From contig NZ_JHVK01000001.1 of assembly GCF_000620105.1 (NCBI RefSeq), positions 310,001-374,000 of the forward strand: a stretch of 64,000 nucleotides of DNA, written 5' to 3'. A model generated the notes under the pieces. It searched no databases. It saw nothing but the letters and a program-made list of their open reading frames with translations, and had not been told where the DNA came from. The stretch is from Microvirgula aerodenitrificans DSM 15089 (GTDB lineage: Bacteria; Pseudomonadota; Gammaproteobacteria; Burkholderiales; Aquaspirillaceae). The position numbers were made by a program, and so were the translations under genes. Below are positions 1 to 9,336 of the stretch, in pieces. The first letter of the stretch is position 1; each line of letters starts with the position of its first letter.

Positions 1-1
1 G

Positions 2-280
2 CTGCTGGCCGCCGGCGATATCGGCCGTGACCTGCCGCTGCGCATCCAGGTCGGCAGTTTCGATGCCGTCTGCGCCATGGTGTCGGCCGGGCTGGGGGTC
101 GGCGTGGTGCCGCGCGCCGCCATCTCGCCGTATCTGGTGCCGCTCGGGCTGGCGGCGCTGACGCTGGACGAACCGTGGGCCACCCACCATCTGTACCTGT
201 GCCGCAAGGCGGGGGTCTCACTGTCGCCGGCCGCCGAACGCCTGTTCGGCCACCTGGCCGCCAGCGGCGAAAGCGCCTGA
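2..280 (+). CDS. LysR-family regulator, C-terminal fragment (cut by window edge)
   Basis: The frame is open from base 2 and ends at a TGA at 278-280, giving about 92 residues. The segment G-S-F-D-A-V followed by V-S-A-G-L-G-V-G-V-V-P is the hallmark end of a LysR effector-binding domain, where the 'G-x-G-(I/V)-(A/V)-x-(L/V)-P' strand lines the inducer pocket. The N-terminal winged helix-turn-helix lies outside the window, so the target and effector cannot be named. A LysR gene next to leuC could control leucine synthesis or be unrelated; the sequence does not decide this. Confidence 0.75.
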   Translation: MLAAGDIGRDLPLRIQVGSFDAVCAMVSAGLGVGVVPRAAISPYLVPLGLAALTLDEPWATHHLYLCRKAGVSLSPAAERLFGHLAASGESA

Positions 281-394
281 TCCAGCCATCGCCATCCGCG
301 ATGTCTGCGTCGTCCGATTTCAGTGCCGATGAGGACGGCGGGCGTGCATAATCGCTGCATATTCTCCCGCCATCTCCTTACCGGAAGGTTCACC

Positions 395-1813
395 ATGGCC
401 GCACTCACCCTTTACGACAAACTCTGGCAGAGCCATGTCGTGCGTACCGACGCCGACGGCACCGCCCTGCTGTATATCGACCGCCACCTGGTGCATGAAG
501 TCACCAGCCCGCAGGCGTTCGAGGGGCTGAAGATTGCCGGTCGCAAGCCGTGGCGCATCACTTCCATCGTCGCCACCGCCGATCACAACACGCCGACCGA
601 CCACTGGGAGGAAGGCATCGCCGGGATCAAGGACCCGATCTCGCGGCTGCAGGTCGAGACGCTGGACGCCAATGTGCGCGCCACCGGTGCGCTGGCCTAC
701 TTTCCGTTCATGGACCGCAACCAGGGCATAGTCCACGTCGTCGGTCCGGAGCAGGGCGCGACGCTGCCGGGCATGACCGTGGTCTGTGGCGACTCGCACA
801 CCTCGACCCATGGCGCCTTTGCCGCACTGGCCCATGGCATCGGCACGTCCGAAGTCGAGCACGTGATGGCGACCCAGTGCCTGACGGCGAAGAAATCGAA
901 GAACATGCTGGTCCGCGTCGACGGCAAGCTGCAGCCCGGCGTGACCGCCAAGGACATCGCCCTGGCCATCATCGGTCATATCGGCACGGCCGGCGGTACC
1001 GGCTACGCGATCGAATTCGCCGGTGACGCGATTCGCGGACTGTCGATGGAAGGGCGGATGACGCTGTGCAATATGGCCATCGAGGCCGGTGCGCGCTCCG
1101 GCCTGGTCGCCGTCGACCAGACCACCATCGATTACGTGAAGGGACGCCCGTTTGCGCCGACCGACGCGCAATGGGAAGCCGCCGTCGCCAACTGGCGCAC
1201 GCTGGTGTCCGACGACGGTGCGCAGTTCGACCACGTGGTCGGGCTGGATGCCGCCGCCATCGCGCCGCAAGTGACCTGGGGCACGTCGCCGGAAATGGTG
1301 ACCGACGTCACCGGCCGGGTGCCGGATCCGGCGCGCGAGACCGATCCGGTCCGCCGCGAGGGCATGATCCGCGCCCTCAGCTATATGGGACTGGAAGCGA
1401 ATACGCCGATCACCGACATCGCCATCGACAAGGTATTCATCGGCAGCTGTACCAACTCGCGCATCGAGGACCTGCGTGAAGCGGCCGCGGTCGTGGCCGG
1501 CAAGCACAAGGCCGATTCGGTCCGGCTGGCGATGGTGGTGCCGGGGTCCGGCAACGTCAAGGCGCAGGCCGAGGCCGAGGGGCTGGACCAGGTGTTCCGC
1601 GCTGCCGGCTTCGAGTGGCGCGAGCCGGGCTGCTCGATGTGCCTGGCGATGAACGCCGACCGGCTGGAGCCGGGCGAGCGCTGCGCATCGACCTCGAACC
1701 GCAATTTCGAAGGGCGGCAGGGGCAGGGCGGGCGTACCCATCTGGTCAGTCCGGCCATGGCCGCCGCCGCTGCCGTCGCCGGCCATTTCGTCGACCTGCG
1801 TACCGCGGGCTGA
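395..1813 (+). CDS. leuC: 3-isopropylmalate dehydratase large subunit
   Basis: LeuC pairs with LeuD to isomerise 2-isopropylmalate to 3-isopropylmalate in cytoplasmic leucine synthesis. The start chosen is the ATG at 395 behind GGAAGG; it gives 472 residues beginning M-A-A-L-T-L-Y-D-K, close to the usual 466-470. An upstream in-frame ATG at 323 adds residues unlike the family. The aconitase-type 4Fe-4S ligands are visible: C352 in G-S-C-T-N-S-R and C413/C416 in [14 protein letters not shown] is also present. leuD follows after two small lipoprotein genes, and leuB is not in the window. Confidence 0.97.
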   Translation: MAALTLYDKLWQSHVVRTDADGTALLYIDRHLVHEVTSPQAFEGLKIAGRKPWRITSIVATADHNTPTDHWEEGIAGIKDPISRLQVETLDANVRATGALAYFPFMDRNQGIVHVVGPEQGATLPGMTVVCGDSHTSTHGAFAALAHGIGTSEVEHVMATQCLTAKKSKNMLVRVDGKLQPGVTAKDIALAIIGHIGTAGGTGYAIEFAGDAIRGLSMEGRMTLCNMAIEAGARSGLVAVDQTTIDYVKGRPFAPTDAQWEAAVANWRTLVSDDGAQFDHVVGLDAAAIAPQVTWGTSPEMVTDVTGRVPDPARETDPVRREGMIRALSYMGLEANTPITDIAIDKVFIGSCTNSRIEDLREAAAVVAGKHKADSVRLAMVVPGSGNVKAQAEAEGLDQVFRAAGFEWREPGCSMCLAMNADRLEPGERCASTSNRNFEGRQGQGGRTHLVSPAMAAAAAVAGHFVDLRTAG

Positions 1814-1895
1814 TGCCGCACGGTCCGGCACGGCGGATTCACGCGCTATGCTTAGGGTGGCCATCGGGTGATGGCAGCACCTCAAGGAGCGTGAC

Positions 1896-2039
1896 ATGAA
1901 GCTGTTGTTAGTGGCTGTAGCGGCGCTGGCCGCCATCGGGTTGTCCGCGTGCAACACCGTGTCCGGCATGGGCAAGGACGTCAAGGCTGCCGGGCAGGGC
2001 ATGTCGAATTCTGCCGAGGACGTCAAAGAAAAAATGTAG
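1896..2039 (+). CDS. Entericidin A/B-type small lipoprotein (first copy)
   Basis: A 47-codon gene with AAGGAG at 1884-1889. The product has a short hydrophobic signal ending in a lipobox (L-S-A-C), followed by C-N-T-V-S-G-M-G-K-D-V-K-A-A-G and a small charged tail. This matches the entericidin family: tiny lipoproteins anchored to the membrane after lipidation of the cysteine, originally described as an antidote/toxin pair in enteric bacteria. It sits in the gap between leuC and leuD, together with a second copy. The family assignment is from pattern; the role here is not known. Confidence 0.85.
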   Translation: MKLLLVAVAALAAIGLSACNTVSGMGKDVKAAGQGMSNSAEDVKEKM

Positions 2040-2115
2040 CGACACCTGCCGCACATTGACTGAAGGGGGCGGCAGTCCGGGGCCTGCGGGTCGGTCCCGG
2101 ACTGCTGATCGATAG

Positions 2116-2247
2116 ATGAAAAACATGACAAAGCTGAGCGTACTTGTTGTTCTTCTGGCCGGCGTTCTGGCCGGCTGCAACACCGTGCAAGGGGTCGGCC
2201 GCGACATCAGTGCCGGCGGTCGCGCCATTGAGAGAGTAGCCAAATGA
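2116..2247 (+). CDS. Entericidin A/B-type small lipoprotein (second copy)
   Basis: A 43-codon gene whose TGA overlaps the leuD ATG (ATGA at 2244-2247), so it should be translated with leuD. The lipobox is L-A-G-C, followed by [11 protein letters not shown], the canonical entericidin start of the mature peptide. It differs from the first copy in signal sequence and tail: here a basic [10 protein letters not shown] end, there an acidic/basic mix. The pair therefore resembles the two-member EcnA/EcnB layout. The overlap suggests a long-standing part of the leuCD transcript rather than a recent insertion. Confidence 0.87.
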   Translation: MKNMTKLSVLVVLLAGVLAGCNTVQGVGRDISAGGRAIERVAK

Positions 2248-2885
2248 AAGCCTTTACCCGACTCGACGGACTCGCCTGTCCGCTCGACCGCGCCAACGTC
2301 GATACCGACGCCATCATTCCGAAGCAGTTCCTGAAATCGATCCAGCGCTCGGGCTTTGGTCCGAACCTGTTCGACGAATGGCGCTATCTCGACCATGGCG
2401 AACCGGGCATGGACAACAGCAAGCGGCCGCAGAATCCCGATTTCGTGCTGAACTTCCCGCGCTACCGTGGTGCGCAGGTGCTGCTGGCACGGCAGAATTT
2501 CGGCTGCGGCAGTTCGCGCGAGCACGCGCCGTGGGCGCTGGACGACTACGGCTTCCGTGCCGTTATCGCGCCGGGCTTTGCCGACATCTTCTTCAACAAC
2601 AGCTTCAAGAACGGCCTGCTGCCGATCGTGCTGCCGGAAGCGGTCGTCGACCAGCTGTTCCGCGAGTGCGAGGCCAGCGAAGGCTACCGGCTGGTGGTCG
2701 ATCTGGCCGCCCAGGTGGTGACCACGCCGTCCGGCGAGTCGTTCCCGTTCGACATCACCGAGCACCGCAAGCACTGCCTGCTGAACGGGCTGGATGAAAT
2801 CGGCCTGACCCTGCAGCACGCGGACGAGATCCACGCATTCGAGGACGCGCGCAAGCAGTCGCAGCCGTGGCTGTTCGCGTCGTAA
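2244..2885 (+). CDS. leuD: 3-isopropylmalate dehydratase small subunit
   Basis: LeuD is the swivel-domain partner of LeuC in isopropylmalate isomerase. The product is 213 residues, the usual length for proteobacterial LeuD. Family signatures seen: the N-terminal [12 protein letters not shown], the phosphate-binding loop [14 protein letters not shown], and [10 protein letters not shown]. Its ATG overlaps the stop of the preceding entericidin-like gene by 4 bases, which supports translational coupling. A short intergenic gap separates it from the convergent peroxiredoxin gene. Confidence 0.97.
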   Translation: MKAFTRLDGLACPLDRANVDTDAIIPKQFLKSIQRSGFGPNLFDEWRYLDHGEPGMDNSKRPQNPDFVLNFPRYRGAQVLLARQNFGCGSSREHAPWALDDYGFRAVIAPGFADIFFNNSFKNGLLPIVLPEAVVDQLFRECEASEGYRLVVDLAAQVVTTPSGESFPFDITEHRKHCLLNGLDEIGLTLQHADEIHAFEDARKQSQPWLFAS

Positions 2886-2937
2886 GCGCCTGATCTTTCC
2901 GGCGGGACCGGGGTCTGCCCCGATCCCGCCGGTGCAC

Positions 2938-3390
2938 TTACAGCGCTTTTACCGCTTCCAGCACCTGCTCGGCGTGGCCGGGTACCTTGACCTTGCGCCA
3001 CTCGGCGGCGATCGCGCCATCCCGGCCGATCAGGAAGGTGCTGCGCTCGATGCCGCGCACCTGCTTGCCGTACATGTTCTTCATCTTGATCACGTCAAAC
3101 AGCGTGCAGACGGTTTCGTCGCTGTCGGACAGCAGCGCGAACGGCAGCTCGAATCTGGCGCGGAAATTCTCATGCGATTTCAGGCTGTCGCGCGAAATGC
3201 CGACCACCTCGGCGCCGGCTGCGCGGAAGGCCGGGTACAGGTCACGGAAGGCGGCGGCCTCGTTGCTGCAGCCGGGCGTGTTGTCCTTCGGATAAAAATA
3301 CAGCACCAGCGGCTTTGGTGCGCTGGACAGCGTGAAGCTGTCGTCGCCAGTGGACGGCAGGGTGAAATCGGGGCAGGGCGTGGCGCTCAT
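2938..3390 (-). CDS. bcp: Thiol peroxidase of the Bcp/PrxQ type
   Basis: A 150-residue cytoplasmic peroxiredoxin that reduces hydroperoxides with thioredoxin-type electron donors. The peroxidatic cysteine is C41 in D-N-T-P-G-C-S. The residue five places later, where E. coli Bcp has its resolving cysteine, is alanine (N-E-A-A-A-F). This member is therefore a 1-Cys form or uses a more distant cysteine such as C96 in E-T-V-C. The start has GGAGAAG just upstream on the minus strand. It is divergent from earP across 119 bases. Confidence 0.93.
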   Translation of the reverse strand: MSATPCPDFTLPSTGDDSFTLSSAPKPLVLYFYPKDNTPGCSNEAAAFRDLYPAFRAAGAEVVGISRDSLKSHENFRARFELPFALLSDSDETVCTLFDVIKMKNMYGKQVRGIERSTFLIGRDGAIAAEWRKVKVPGHAEQVLEAVKAL

Positions 3391-3509
3391 GAACTTCTCC
3401 GGCTGGGTCTTCAGTCTGCATAGTGTAGCGAATGGCGCCGCCGCTTCCAGTCTTCGCGCCGCCCGCCGCTTGTGAGAGCATGCCGCTTTTCCTCCGCAGG
3501 CCTCTCCCC

Positions 3510-4643
3510 ATGCCCGTGCTTTCCTGGGATATCTTCTGCACCGTCATCGACAATTACGGCGATATCGGCGTGTGCTGGCGGCTGGCCCGGCAACTGGCCG
3601 CCGAACGGTGCGAGCCGGTGCGGCTGTGGGTCGACGACCTGCACAGCTTCGCCCGCATTGCGCCACAGATCGACCCGACGCTGACCGCACAGACACGGGA
3701 TGGTGTCGACGTGCGCCACTGGTCCGCACACTGGGACGAGGTCGTGCCGCACCGGGTGGTGGTCGAGGCCTTCGCCTGCGAGATTCCGCCCCGGTTTCGT
3801 CAGGCCATGGCGGCTGCGTCGCCACCGCCGGTGTGGATCAATCTCGAATACCTGTCGGCGGAGAGCTGGATCGACGATTGCCACGGCATGGCCTCGCCGC
3901 AGCCGCCGCTGCGCAAGCATTTCTTCTTTCCCGGCTTCACCCCGCGCAGTGGCGGACTGCTGGCCGAGCGTGCGCTGTCTGCGCAGCGCGATGCCTTCGT
4001 GGCTGATCCGGTCGCGCAGGCCGCGTTCCGGCACGAGGCCGGCCTGAGCATCGACGAGGGCGCATTGACCGTCTCGCTGTTCGCCTACGAGAACCCGGCG
4101 CTGCCGGCCTGGCTGGACGCGCTGGCCTCTGGCGAATGCGCCGTGCACGTGCTGGTGCCGGAAGGGCGCGTGCTCGATTCGGTCGCCGGCTGGGCCGGAC
4201 GGCCGCTGACCCGTGGCGAAACACTGCGCCGAGGCGCGCTGGCCCTCAGCGTGCTGCCGTTTGTCGCCCAGCCGGATTACGACCCGCTGTTATGGTCTTG
4301 CGACATCAATTTCATTCGCGGCGAAGACTCGTTCGTGCGTGCACAGTGGGCGGCCCGGCCCCTGCTGTGGCATATCTACCCGCAGCAGGACGATGCCCAT
4401 CTGGTCAAACTGGACGCGTGGCTGACCCGGTATTGCGAGGGCCTGAGCCCGGCGGCGGCGGCTTCGGTGCGGCAGATGCATCGGGTCTGGAACGGGGCCG
4501 GCGACGGGATCGGCGAGGCCTGGCAGGCCTATGTCGCCGTACTGCCGGAAATTCGCGCACATGCGCGCCGCTGGGCGGACCGGCTTGCCGCGCTGGGGGA
4601 TCTGACGTCCAATCTGGCGCGTTTTTGCGAAAGTCTTTTATAA
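3510..4643 (+). CDS. earP: EF-P arginine 32 rhamnosyltransferase
   Basis: EarP (formerly DUF2331) transfers rhamnose from TDP-rhamnose to Arg32 of elongation factor P, which is needed to rescue ribosomes stalled at polyproline. The start chosen at 3510 gives 377 residues beginning M-P-V-L-S-W-D-I-F-C, the normal EarP N-terminus; in-frame ATGs at 3432 and 3480 are possible but unlike the family. The conserved N-terminal motif D-N-Y-G-D-I-G (D14, D18) and the late R-G-E-D-S-F-V-R-A block of the inverting GT-B glycosyltransferase are present. efp, its only known substrate, follows 67 bases downstream. Confidence 0.95.
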   Translation: MPVLSWDIFCTVIDNYGDIGVCWRLARQLAAERCEPVRLWVDDLHSFARIAPQIDPTLTAQTRDGVDVRHWSAHWDEVVPHRVVVEAFACEIPPRFRQAMAAASPPPVWINLEYLSAESWIDDCHGMASPQPPLRKHFFFPGFTPRSGGLLAERALSAQRDAFVADPVAQAAFRHEAGLSIDEGALTVSLFAYENPALPAWLDALASGECAVHVLVPEGRVLDSVAGWAGRPLTRGETLRRGALALSVLPFVAQPDYDPLLWSCDINFIRGEDSFVRAQWAARPLLWHIYPQQDDAHLVKLDAWLTRYCEGLSPAAAASVRQMHRVWNGAGDGIGEAWQAYVAVLPEIRAHARRWADRLAALGDLTSNLARFCESLL

Positions 4644-4664
4644 TCACGCGTTTTCCGAAACGCG
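4639..4664 (+). promoter_or_regulatory. Probable efp promoter -10 and leader hairpin
   Basis: TATAAT at 4639-4644 overlaps the earP stop codon. A short hairpin follows (CGCGTTT at 4647-4653 paired with AAACGCG at 4658-4664). A good -35 is not visible at 17 bases, so the -10 assignment rests on the hexamer and its place 67 bases before efp. efp could thus be transcribed from its own promoter as well as by read-through from earP. Confidence 0.45.
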
Positions 4665-4710
4665 GGCACTTTGCTGCTCGCCAATCAGACAGTCAGTTAC
4701 AGGATATTAG

Positions 4711-5271
4711 ATGAAAACCGCTCAGGAACTTCGCTCCGGCAACGTGTTCATGTTCGACGGCCAGCCGATGGTCGTGCAAAAAACCGAGTACAACAAGTCG
4801 GGCCGCAATGCCGCCGTCGTCAAGATGAAGATGAAGAACCTGCTGACCGGCAGCGCAAGCGAAGCCGTGTACAAGGCAGACGAAAAGTTCGACGTCATCA
4901 CCCTCGACAAGAAGGAGTGCACCTACTCGTACTTCGCCGACCCGATGTACGTGTTCATGGACACCGAGTACAACCAGTACGAGATCGAAGCCGACAACAT
5001 GGGTGACGTGCTCCCGTACCTGCAGGACGGCATGGAAGACGTGTGCGAAGTGGTGTTCTACGATGGCCGCGCGATCTCGCTCGAACTGCCGACCACCGTC
5101 GTGCGCGAAGTCGAATACACCGAACCGGCCGTTCGCGGCGACACGTCGGGCAAGGTGCTGAAGCCGGCCCGTCTGCTGAACGGTACCATCGTTCAGGTGG
5201 CGGCATTCGTCGAAATCGGTGACCTCATCGAAATCGACACCCGCACTGGCGAATTCAAGAAGCGCGCCTGA
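4711..5271 (+). CDS. efp: Translation elongation factor P, arginine-type
   Basis: EF-P binds between the P and E sites of the ribosome and promotes peptide bond formation at proline stretches. The product is 186 residues with the three OB-like domains in order. The modification loop reads Y-N-K-S-G-R-N-A: residue 32 is arginine, not the lysine 34 found in EpmA-type EF-P. This is exactly the form modified by EarP, whose gene is immediately upstream. An intrinsic terminator follows. Confidence 0.98.
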   Translation: MKTAQELRSGNVFMFDGQPMVVQKTEYNKSGRNAAVVKMKMKNLLTGSASEAVYKADEKFDVITLDKKECTYSYFADPMYVFMDTEYNQYEIEADNMGDVLPYLQDGMEDVCEVVFYDGRAISLELPTTVVREVEYTEPAVRGDTSGKVLKPARLLNGTIVQVAAFVEIGDLIEIDTRTGEFKKRA

Positions 5272-5315
5272 GTTCACTCACCGCCCCCCCGGGGCCGCAG
5301 TTGAATCTCTGGCCG

Positions 5316-5348
5316 AAACGCCGCTTTTCTCACGGAAAGCGGCGTTTT
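5316..5348 (+). terminator. Rho-independent terminator after efp
   Basis: A perfect 12-bp stem, AAACGCCGCTTT (5316-5327) paired with AAAGCGGCGTTT (5336-5347), with an 8-base loop and the T-run at the 3' foot of the stem. It lies 45 bases past the efp stop. No competing ORF covers it. Confidence 0.9.
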
Positions 5349-5610
5349 CATTTCCGGCCGGTATATGACCGGGATTGCCCTGATTGTAGCCTTCTGCCGA
5401 CTTGATTTATCTGACATGTCCATGGCATCAGAAATGACGCCACTTAATTTGAGAAAAATCCTATTGCTGGTGACCGTGCGGAATATTTAGCATGGCTAAG
5501 CCTAGTTGGTCAGCGGAGGGAACTCAAGGTCACTCCGGTCTGGTCACGCGGAATACTGGCACCCAGACAGGTGTTATTTGCTGGCGAATACGGTTTTTAT
5601 CGGGGGTAAT
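5349..5610. other. Intergenic region, no gene seen
   Basis: Together with the terminator this makes a 339-base gap. It is less GC-rich than its surroundings between about 5390 and 5490 and probably carries the promoter of the small HTH gene, but no clear -35/-10 pair or dyad could be fixed. Short overlapping reading frames here have no family features. Confidence 0.5.
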
Positions 5611-5964
5611 ATGGATAATCAGCTCAGCCACGGCGCGGCCCAGTCGGTCATGGCGGTTGGCAGCCGCAAACCGTTTGTGCGCAAATTGTTCGATAACAGC
5701 GATGTCATTCGTATCCGGGAGGGAGTCGGATTAACCCAGAAACAGTTCTGGAGCCCATTGGGTATTTCACAAAGTGGCGGCAGTCGCTATGAGCGTGGTT
5801 ACTATATTCCGAAACCGGTGCGGATATTGCTGAACCTGCTCTACGTCCGGCACGTCGATATTGAAGCGCTGAATGAAGATGATCTGAAGATTGTCCATTA
5901 TCTGCGCGACCAGCATCCGGAGCTGTATGCGAGCCTGGCAAAAATGATCAAGCGCAAGGGCTGA
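5611..5964 (+). CDS. Small helix-turn-helix protein
   Basis: The start at 5611 follows GGGGGT at 5602-5607 and gives 117 residues. Around residues 34-60 the pattern I-R-I-R-E-G-V-G-L-T-Q-K-Q-F-W followed by G-I-S-Q-S-G-G-S-R-Y-E-R-G is an XRE/lambda-repressor-like HTH, with the recognition helix at S-Q-S-G-G-S-R-Y. The second half is a helical extension without a known domain. It stands alone between efp and a CorC-type gene, so its target cannot be inferred. It is probably a DNA-binding regulator. Confidence 0.7.
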   Translation: MDNQLSHGAAQSVMAVGSRKPFVRKLFDNSDVIRIREGVGLTQKQFWSPLGISQSGGSRYERGYYIPKPVRILLNLLYVRHVDIEALNEDDLKIVHYLRDQHPELYASLAKMIKRKG

Positions 5965-6162
5965 CCGTGCCCGTGCCGCCGGCCGCCATGCCCAGGCCCC
6001 GTGCCCGTTGCTGGCGCGGCGGGGCGATGCCCGGCAGATGAAAAAATCCGGCCGGGGGCGGTATGGGCCGGCTCCGGCTCATTGCGTCGCAGCATGCCAT
6101 TTCCGCGACAGCGTGCGGCGATTCGTGCACAATTTGCCCTCTCCTGACAACCGGAAAGGTGT

Positions 6163-6182
6163 GGGACATCCGCTGGTGTCCC
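6163..6182 (+). promoter_or_regulatory. Hairpin directly before the CorC-like start codon
   Basis: GGGACA (6163-6168) can pair with TGTCCC (6177-6182), ending four bases before the ATG at 6187. No Shine-Dalgarno sequence is visible between the hairpin and the start, so the structure could govern access of the ribosome. It is a single short hairpin and could be accidental. Confidence 0.3.
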
Positions 6183-6186
6183 CGAT

Positions 6187-7494
6187 ATGGGTAGTAACTT
6201 ATTACTCGTTTTTGCTGCATTCCTGCTCGTTCTGCTGAACGGGTTTTTCGTTGCGGCCGAATTCGGCCTGGTCAAGCTCCGGCAGACCCACGTGCAGGCA
6301 ATGGCCAAGACGCACGGGCGTCGCGGGCGTCTGCTGGTCAAGGTGCATCAGGACCTGGACGCCTATCTGTCGGCCTGCCAGCTCGGCATCACGCTGTCCT
6401 CGCTCGGTCTGGGCTGGATCGGTGAGCCGGCTTTCTCGCGCCTGCTCGAACCGCTGCTGCAGGCAGCCGGCATCGACTCGCCGCAACTGGTGCACGGCAT
6501 CTCGTTTGTCGTGGCCTTCTTTACCATTTCCTATCTGCACATCGTCGTTGGCGAACTTGCCCCGAAATCGCTGGCCATCCGCATGTCGGAGAAAGTCGGC
6601 CTGTGGACGGCTCCGCCGCTGTACGTGTTCTACTGGGCCATGTATCCGGCCATCTGGCTGCTGAATCACAGCGCCGGCAAGGTGCTGAGCCTGCTGAAAC
6701 TGGATGGCGACACCGGGCATGACAGCCACTATTCCGCCGACGAGCTGAAGCTGATCCTGCGCTCGTCGCGTGCCGACGGCCAGTTCACCGGCGACGAATG
6801 GCGCGTGCTTGCGCAGTCGCTCGATTTTCGCAAACTCGAAGTGTCGGACCTGATGCGCCCGTTCAACGAGGCGGTGTGCCTGCGGGCCGAGGACGATTTC
6901 CAGACCAGCCTCGACCGTGCGGCCCAGCACCGTTTCAGCCGCTACCCGTATCTCGATGACAATGGTCACGTGCAGGGCATCATTCACCTGAAAGACGTGC
7001 TGTTCGCCATGCAGAAGCATGACGACGTCGATCTCGGCGAACTGCTGCGTCCGGCACTGCGGGTGTCGCCGCACCTGTCGGCCATGGAGCTGTTCCGCCG
7101 CCTGCAGCAGGGAGCGCCGCACTTCGCCATCGTCGAGGACAGTGACGACGGCCAGCCGCTCGGCTATCTGACGCTGGACAACCTGCTCGGCGCGATGGTC
7201 GGCGAGATCCGCGACGAGTTCCGCCAGGCGCGCAACGAATGGGCGCGGCTCGACGACGGCTCGCTGCTTGGCAAGGGCAGCCTGCCGATCTTTACCCTGG
7301 AACGCGCGCTGGGGGTCGATATCGAGCCGGACCAGGGCGAAGAGGTCGACACGGTCGGCGGGCTGATTTTCTCCCGGCTCGGCAATGTGCCGTCCGAAGG
7401 GGAACGGATCGAGTTCGAGCACTTTGACGCCGTGGTCAAGAAGATGCATGGCCCGCGCATCGTGCTGCTGCGGATTTACCCGCACGACGAATAA
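6187..7494 (+). CDS. CNNM/CorC-HlyC family membrane protein (DUF21-CBS)
   Basis: A 435-residue integral membrane protein. The N-terminal DUF21/CNNM domain (about 1-200) begins with a hydrophobic segment and L-N-G-F-F-V-A-A-E-F, the family hallmark, and includes S-A-C-Q-L-G-I-T-L-S-S-L-G-L-G-W. A pair of CBS domains follows (about 205-330, including R-Y-P-Y-L-D-D and I-I-H-L-K-D-V), then the C-terminal CorC_HlyC transporter-associated domain (P-I-F-T-L-E ending I-V-L-L-R-I). Family members affect Mg2+/Co2+ export or tolerance; many are mislabelled haemolysins. It appears to be a single-gene unit closed by a strong terminator. Confidence 0.9.
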   Translation: MGSNLLLVFAAFLLVLLNGFFVAAEFGLVKLRQTHVQAMAKTHGRRGRLLVKVHQDLDAYLSACQLGITLSSLGLGWIGEPAFSRLLEPLLQAAGIDSPQLVHGISFVVAFFTISYLHIVVGELAPKSLAIRMSEKVGLWTAPPLYVFYWAMYPAIWLLNHSAGKVLSLLKLDGDTGHDSHYSADELKLILRSSRADGQFTGDEWRVLAQSLDFRKLEVSDLMRPFNEAVCLRAEDDFQTSLDRAAQHRFSRYPYLDDNGHVQGIIHLKDVLFAMQKHDDVDLGELLRPALRVSPHLSAMELFRRLQQGAPHFAIVEDSDDGQPLGYLTLDNLLGAMVGEIRDEFRQARNEWARLDDGSLLGKGSLPIFTLERALGVDIEPDQGEEVDTVGGLIFSRLGNVPSEGERIEFEHFDAVVKKMHGPRIVLLRIYPHDE

Positions 7495-7540
7495 AGCGCA
7501 GGGCTGCGTAAACCCGGCGCAGCTGCTGTCGCCGCAGTCA

Positions 7541-7575
7541 AAGCCCCGTGCTGCCATGGCAGCACGGGGCTTTTT
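7541..7575 (+). terminator. Strong rho-independent terminator
   Basis: An almost perfect palindrome, AAGCCCCGTGCTGCC against GGCAGCACGGGGCTT around ATG-centred bases 7556-7558, runs into TTTTT at 7571-7575. It ends the CorC-like gene and lies between it and the convergent chemoreceptor gene. The reverse strand has only a short T-run (AAA at 7540-7542 on the plus strand), so termination is mainly in the plus direction. Confidence 0.92.
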
Positions 7576-7599
7576 CATGCCGGTTTCCCGCGGGCCGGA

Positions 7600-9165
7600 C
7601 TAGCGGTTGAAGCGTGACACCAGCGCCTGCTGGTCCAGCGCGGTCTGGGTCAGGCTTTCGCTCAGGCGCGCGGTCCGGTGCACTTCGTCATTGGTGGCGT
7701 CGGTCAGCCGGGCGATGGTGCCGACATTGAGGTTGATCTCCTCGGCCGAGCGACTTTGCGCATCGGCGGCACTGGCAATCTGCAGGGTCATCTGGTTGAT
7801 GCGGGAGACGGCGTCGCTGATGCCGGCCAGTGCCTGCTCGGCCTGACCGACCTGCACCACCGAGGCGCTGGCCTGGGTACAGGCCGTATCCATGGTGGCG
7901 ACCGCTTCATTGACCGTGCCCTGCAGGCGGGCGATCAGCCCGTGAATCTGCTGGGTCGACTGGGCGGTACGCTGGGCCAGCGTCCGCACTTCATCGGCCA
8001 CCACGGCGAAGCCGCGGCCCTGGTCCCCGGCGCGTGCGGCCTCGATCGCCGCATTCAGTGCCAGCAGATTGGTCTGTTCGGCAATGCCCTCGATCACATC
8101 GACCACCCCGCCGATCTCTTCGCTGTCGCGGGCCAGGCGCCCCATCGACTCGCCGGCCTTGCCGACCACCTGCGACAGACGCTGGATCGCGTCATGGGTT
8201 TCGGTGGTCATGTCGCGGCCCTGACGGGTCAGCTGATTGGCTTCGTGGGTGGCGTTGGCCGTGCTCTGCACGCCGTCGGCGACGCTCTGCACCGAACTGG
8301 CCATCTGGCCGACGGCGACCGCAATCCGCTCGGTTTCCTCCTGCTGGCGCTTCAGGCTGTCGGAACTGCCGTGCGTCAGGCGATCGGCTTCCTGCGCCTG
8401 GCTGGCCAGCTGCACCGCACTGTCCTCCAGCCGCGTCATGCAGGTGCGCAGCCGCGCTTCCTGGCTGAGCATGGACATTTCCAGCTGGGCGACCACGCCG
8501 CTGCGGTCGGTGTACAGCGCGGCCAGCAGCGGATCGGACAGGGCCTGTCCCGGCAGTTCCAGCAAGCGCGCCAGTTCACGACGCTGGAAGCGCAGTCCGG
8601 CCAGACCGACCGGTACCGCCAGTGCCACGGCGGCGCCCAGACCGGCGGCGGGGCCGAACAGCGCGCCCGCCGCGCCACCCAGTACGGCCACGACGCCGTA
8701 CGGCAGCCAGTCGATCACCTGCGGCAGCACGCGGCTGATGCGGGACGTGGCCGACTTGCCGGCATTGATGCGGGCATACAGCTTTTCCGCCCGGGCGATC
8801 TGCTCACGGGTCGGCTTGACCCGTACCGATTCGTAGCCCGACACCTGGTCGCCGTCATAGACCGGCGTCACATAGGCGTTGACCCAGTAGTGATCGCCAT
8901 TCTTGCAGCGGTTCTTGACGATGCCCATCCACGGCTGCCCCTGCTTCAGCGCGGCCCACATGTGACCGAATACGGCAGCCGGCACGTCGGGGTGGCGGAT
9001 CAGATTGTGCGGCGCACGGATCAGCTCGTCACGGCTGAACCCGCACTGATGGACGAACGCATCGTTGCAATACGTGATGCGGCCTTTCAGGTCGGTACTG
9101 GAGATCAGTCGCTGTTCGCCTGGAAAACTGCGTTCTTGCTGGGTGACGGGCTGGTTGTTGCGCAT
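7600..9165 (-). CDS. PAS-containing methyl-accepting chemotaxis protein (Aer-like)
   Basis: A 521-residue chemoreceptor. Residues about 15-120 form a PAS domain ([30 protein letters not shown]), the arrangement of the redox receptor Aer. A hydrophobic hairpin (about 145-180) anchors the protein in the inner membrane; there is no periplasmic sensing domain. The C-terminal half is the signalling coiled coil with the conserved tip [18 protein letters not shown], which binds CheA/CheW. It likely senses respiration or redox state through an FAD-PAS. No other chemotaxis genes are nearby. Confidence 0.93.
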   Translation of the reverse strand: MRNNQPVTQQERSFPGEQRLISSTDLKGRITYCNDAFVHQCGFSRDELIRAPHNLIRHPDVPAAVFGHMWAALKQGQPWMGIVKNRCKNGDHYWVNAYVTPVYDGDQVSGYESVRVKPTREQIARAEKLYARINAGKSATSRISRVLPQVIDWLPYGVVAVLGGAAGALFGPAAGLGAAVALAVPVGLAGLRFQRRELARLLELPGQALSDPLLAALYTDRSGVVAQLEMSMLSQEARLRTCMTRLEDSAVQLASQAQEADRLTHGSSDSLKRQQEETERIAVAVGQMASSVQSVADGVQSTANATHEANQLTRQGRDMTTETHDAIQRLSQVVGKAGESMGRLARDSEEIGGVVDVIEGIAEQTNLLALNAAIEAARAGDQGRGFAVVADEVRTLAQRTAQSTQQIHGLIARLQGTVNEAVATMDTACTQASASVVQVGQAEQALAGISDAVSRINQMTLQIASAADAQSRSAEEINLNVGTIARLTDATNDEVHRTARLSESLTQTALDQQALVSRFNR

Positions 9166-9198
9166 TCGGGAAGGCTTTTTCTTATAAGGGGCGAAATC

Positions 9199-9231
9199 AT
9201 TATAGTGGCACGGTTGACCTATTTATGTCAA
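9199..9231 (-). promoter_or_regulatory. Chemoreceptor promoter region with TTGAC-N8-GTCAA dyad
   Basis: Read on the minus strand, TATAAT lies at 9204-9199, 34 bases before the chemoreceptor ATG. Upstream of it is an inverted repeat, TTGAC (9214-9218) with GTCAA (9227-9231). The TTGACA half would sit 21 bases from the -10, too far for a normal sigma-70 -35, so the dyad may be an operator or activator site instead. Confidence 0.4.
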
Positions 9232-9336
9232 AGAGCTGACTTTGCAGGCATGTTCCTGGCATGTTTCATTGCAAATGGCTGTTTTCAATGCTGTTTTCCC
9301 CGTTTTCTTTCGTCGGGCTCCGCGGCCCGGCACGCC

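Noticed and set aside
320-2131. 603-codon minus-strand reading frame opposite leuC
   Set aside because: It is an antisense shadow of leuC and the entericidin genes in GC-rich DNA; no domain motifs, and leuC is unmistakable on the other strand.
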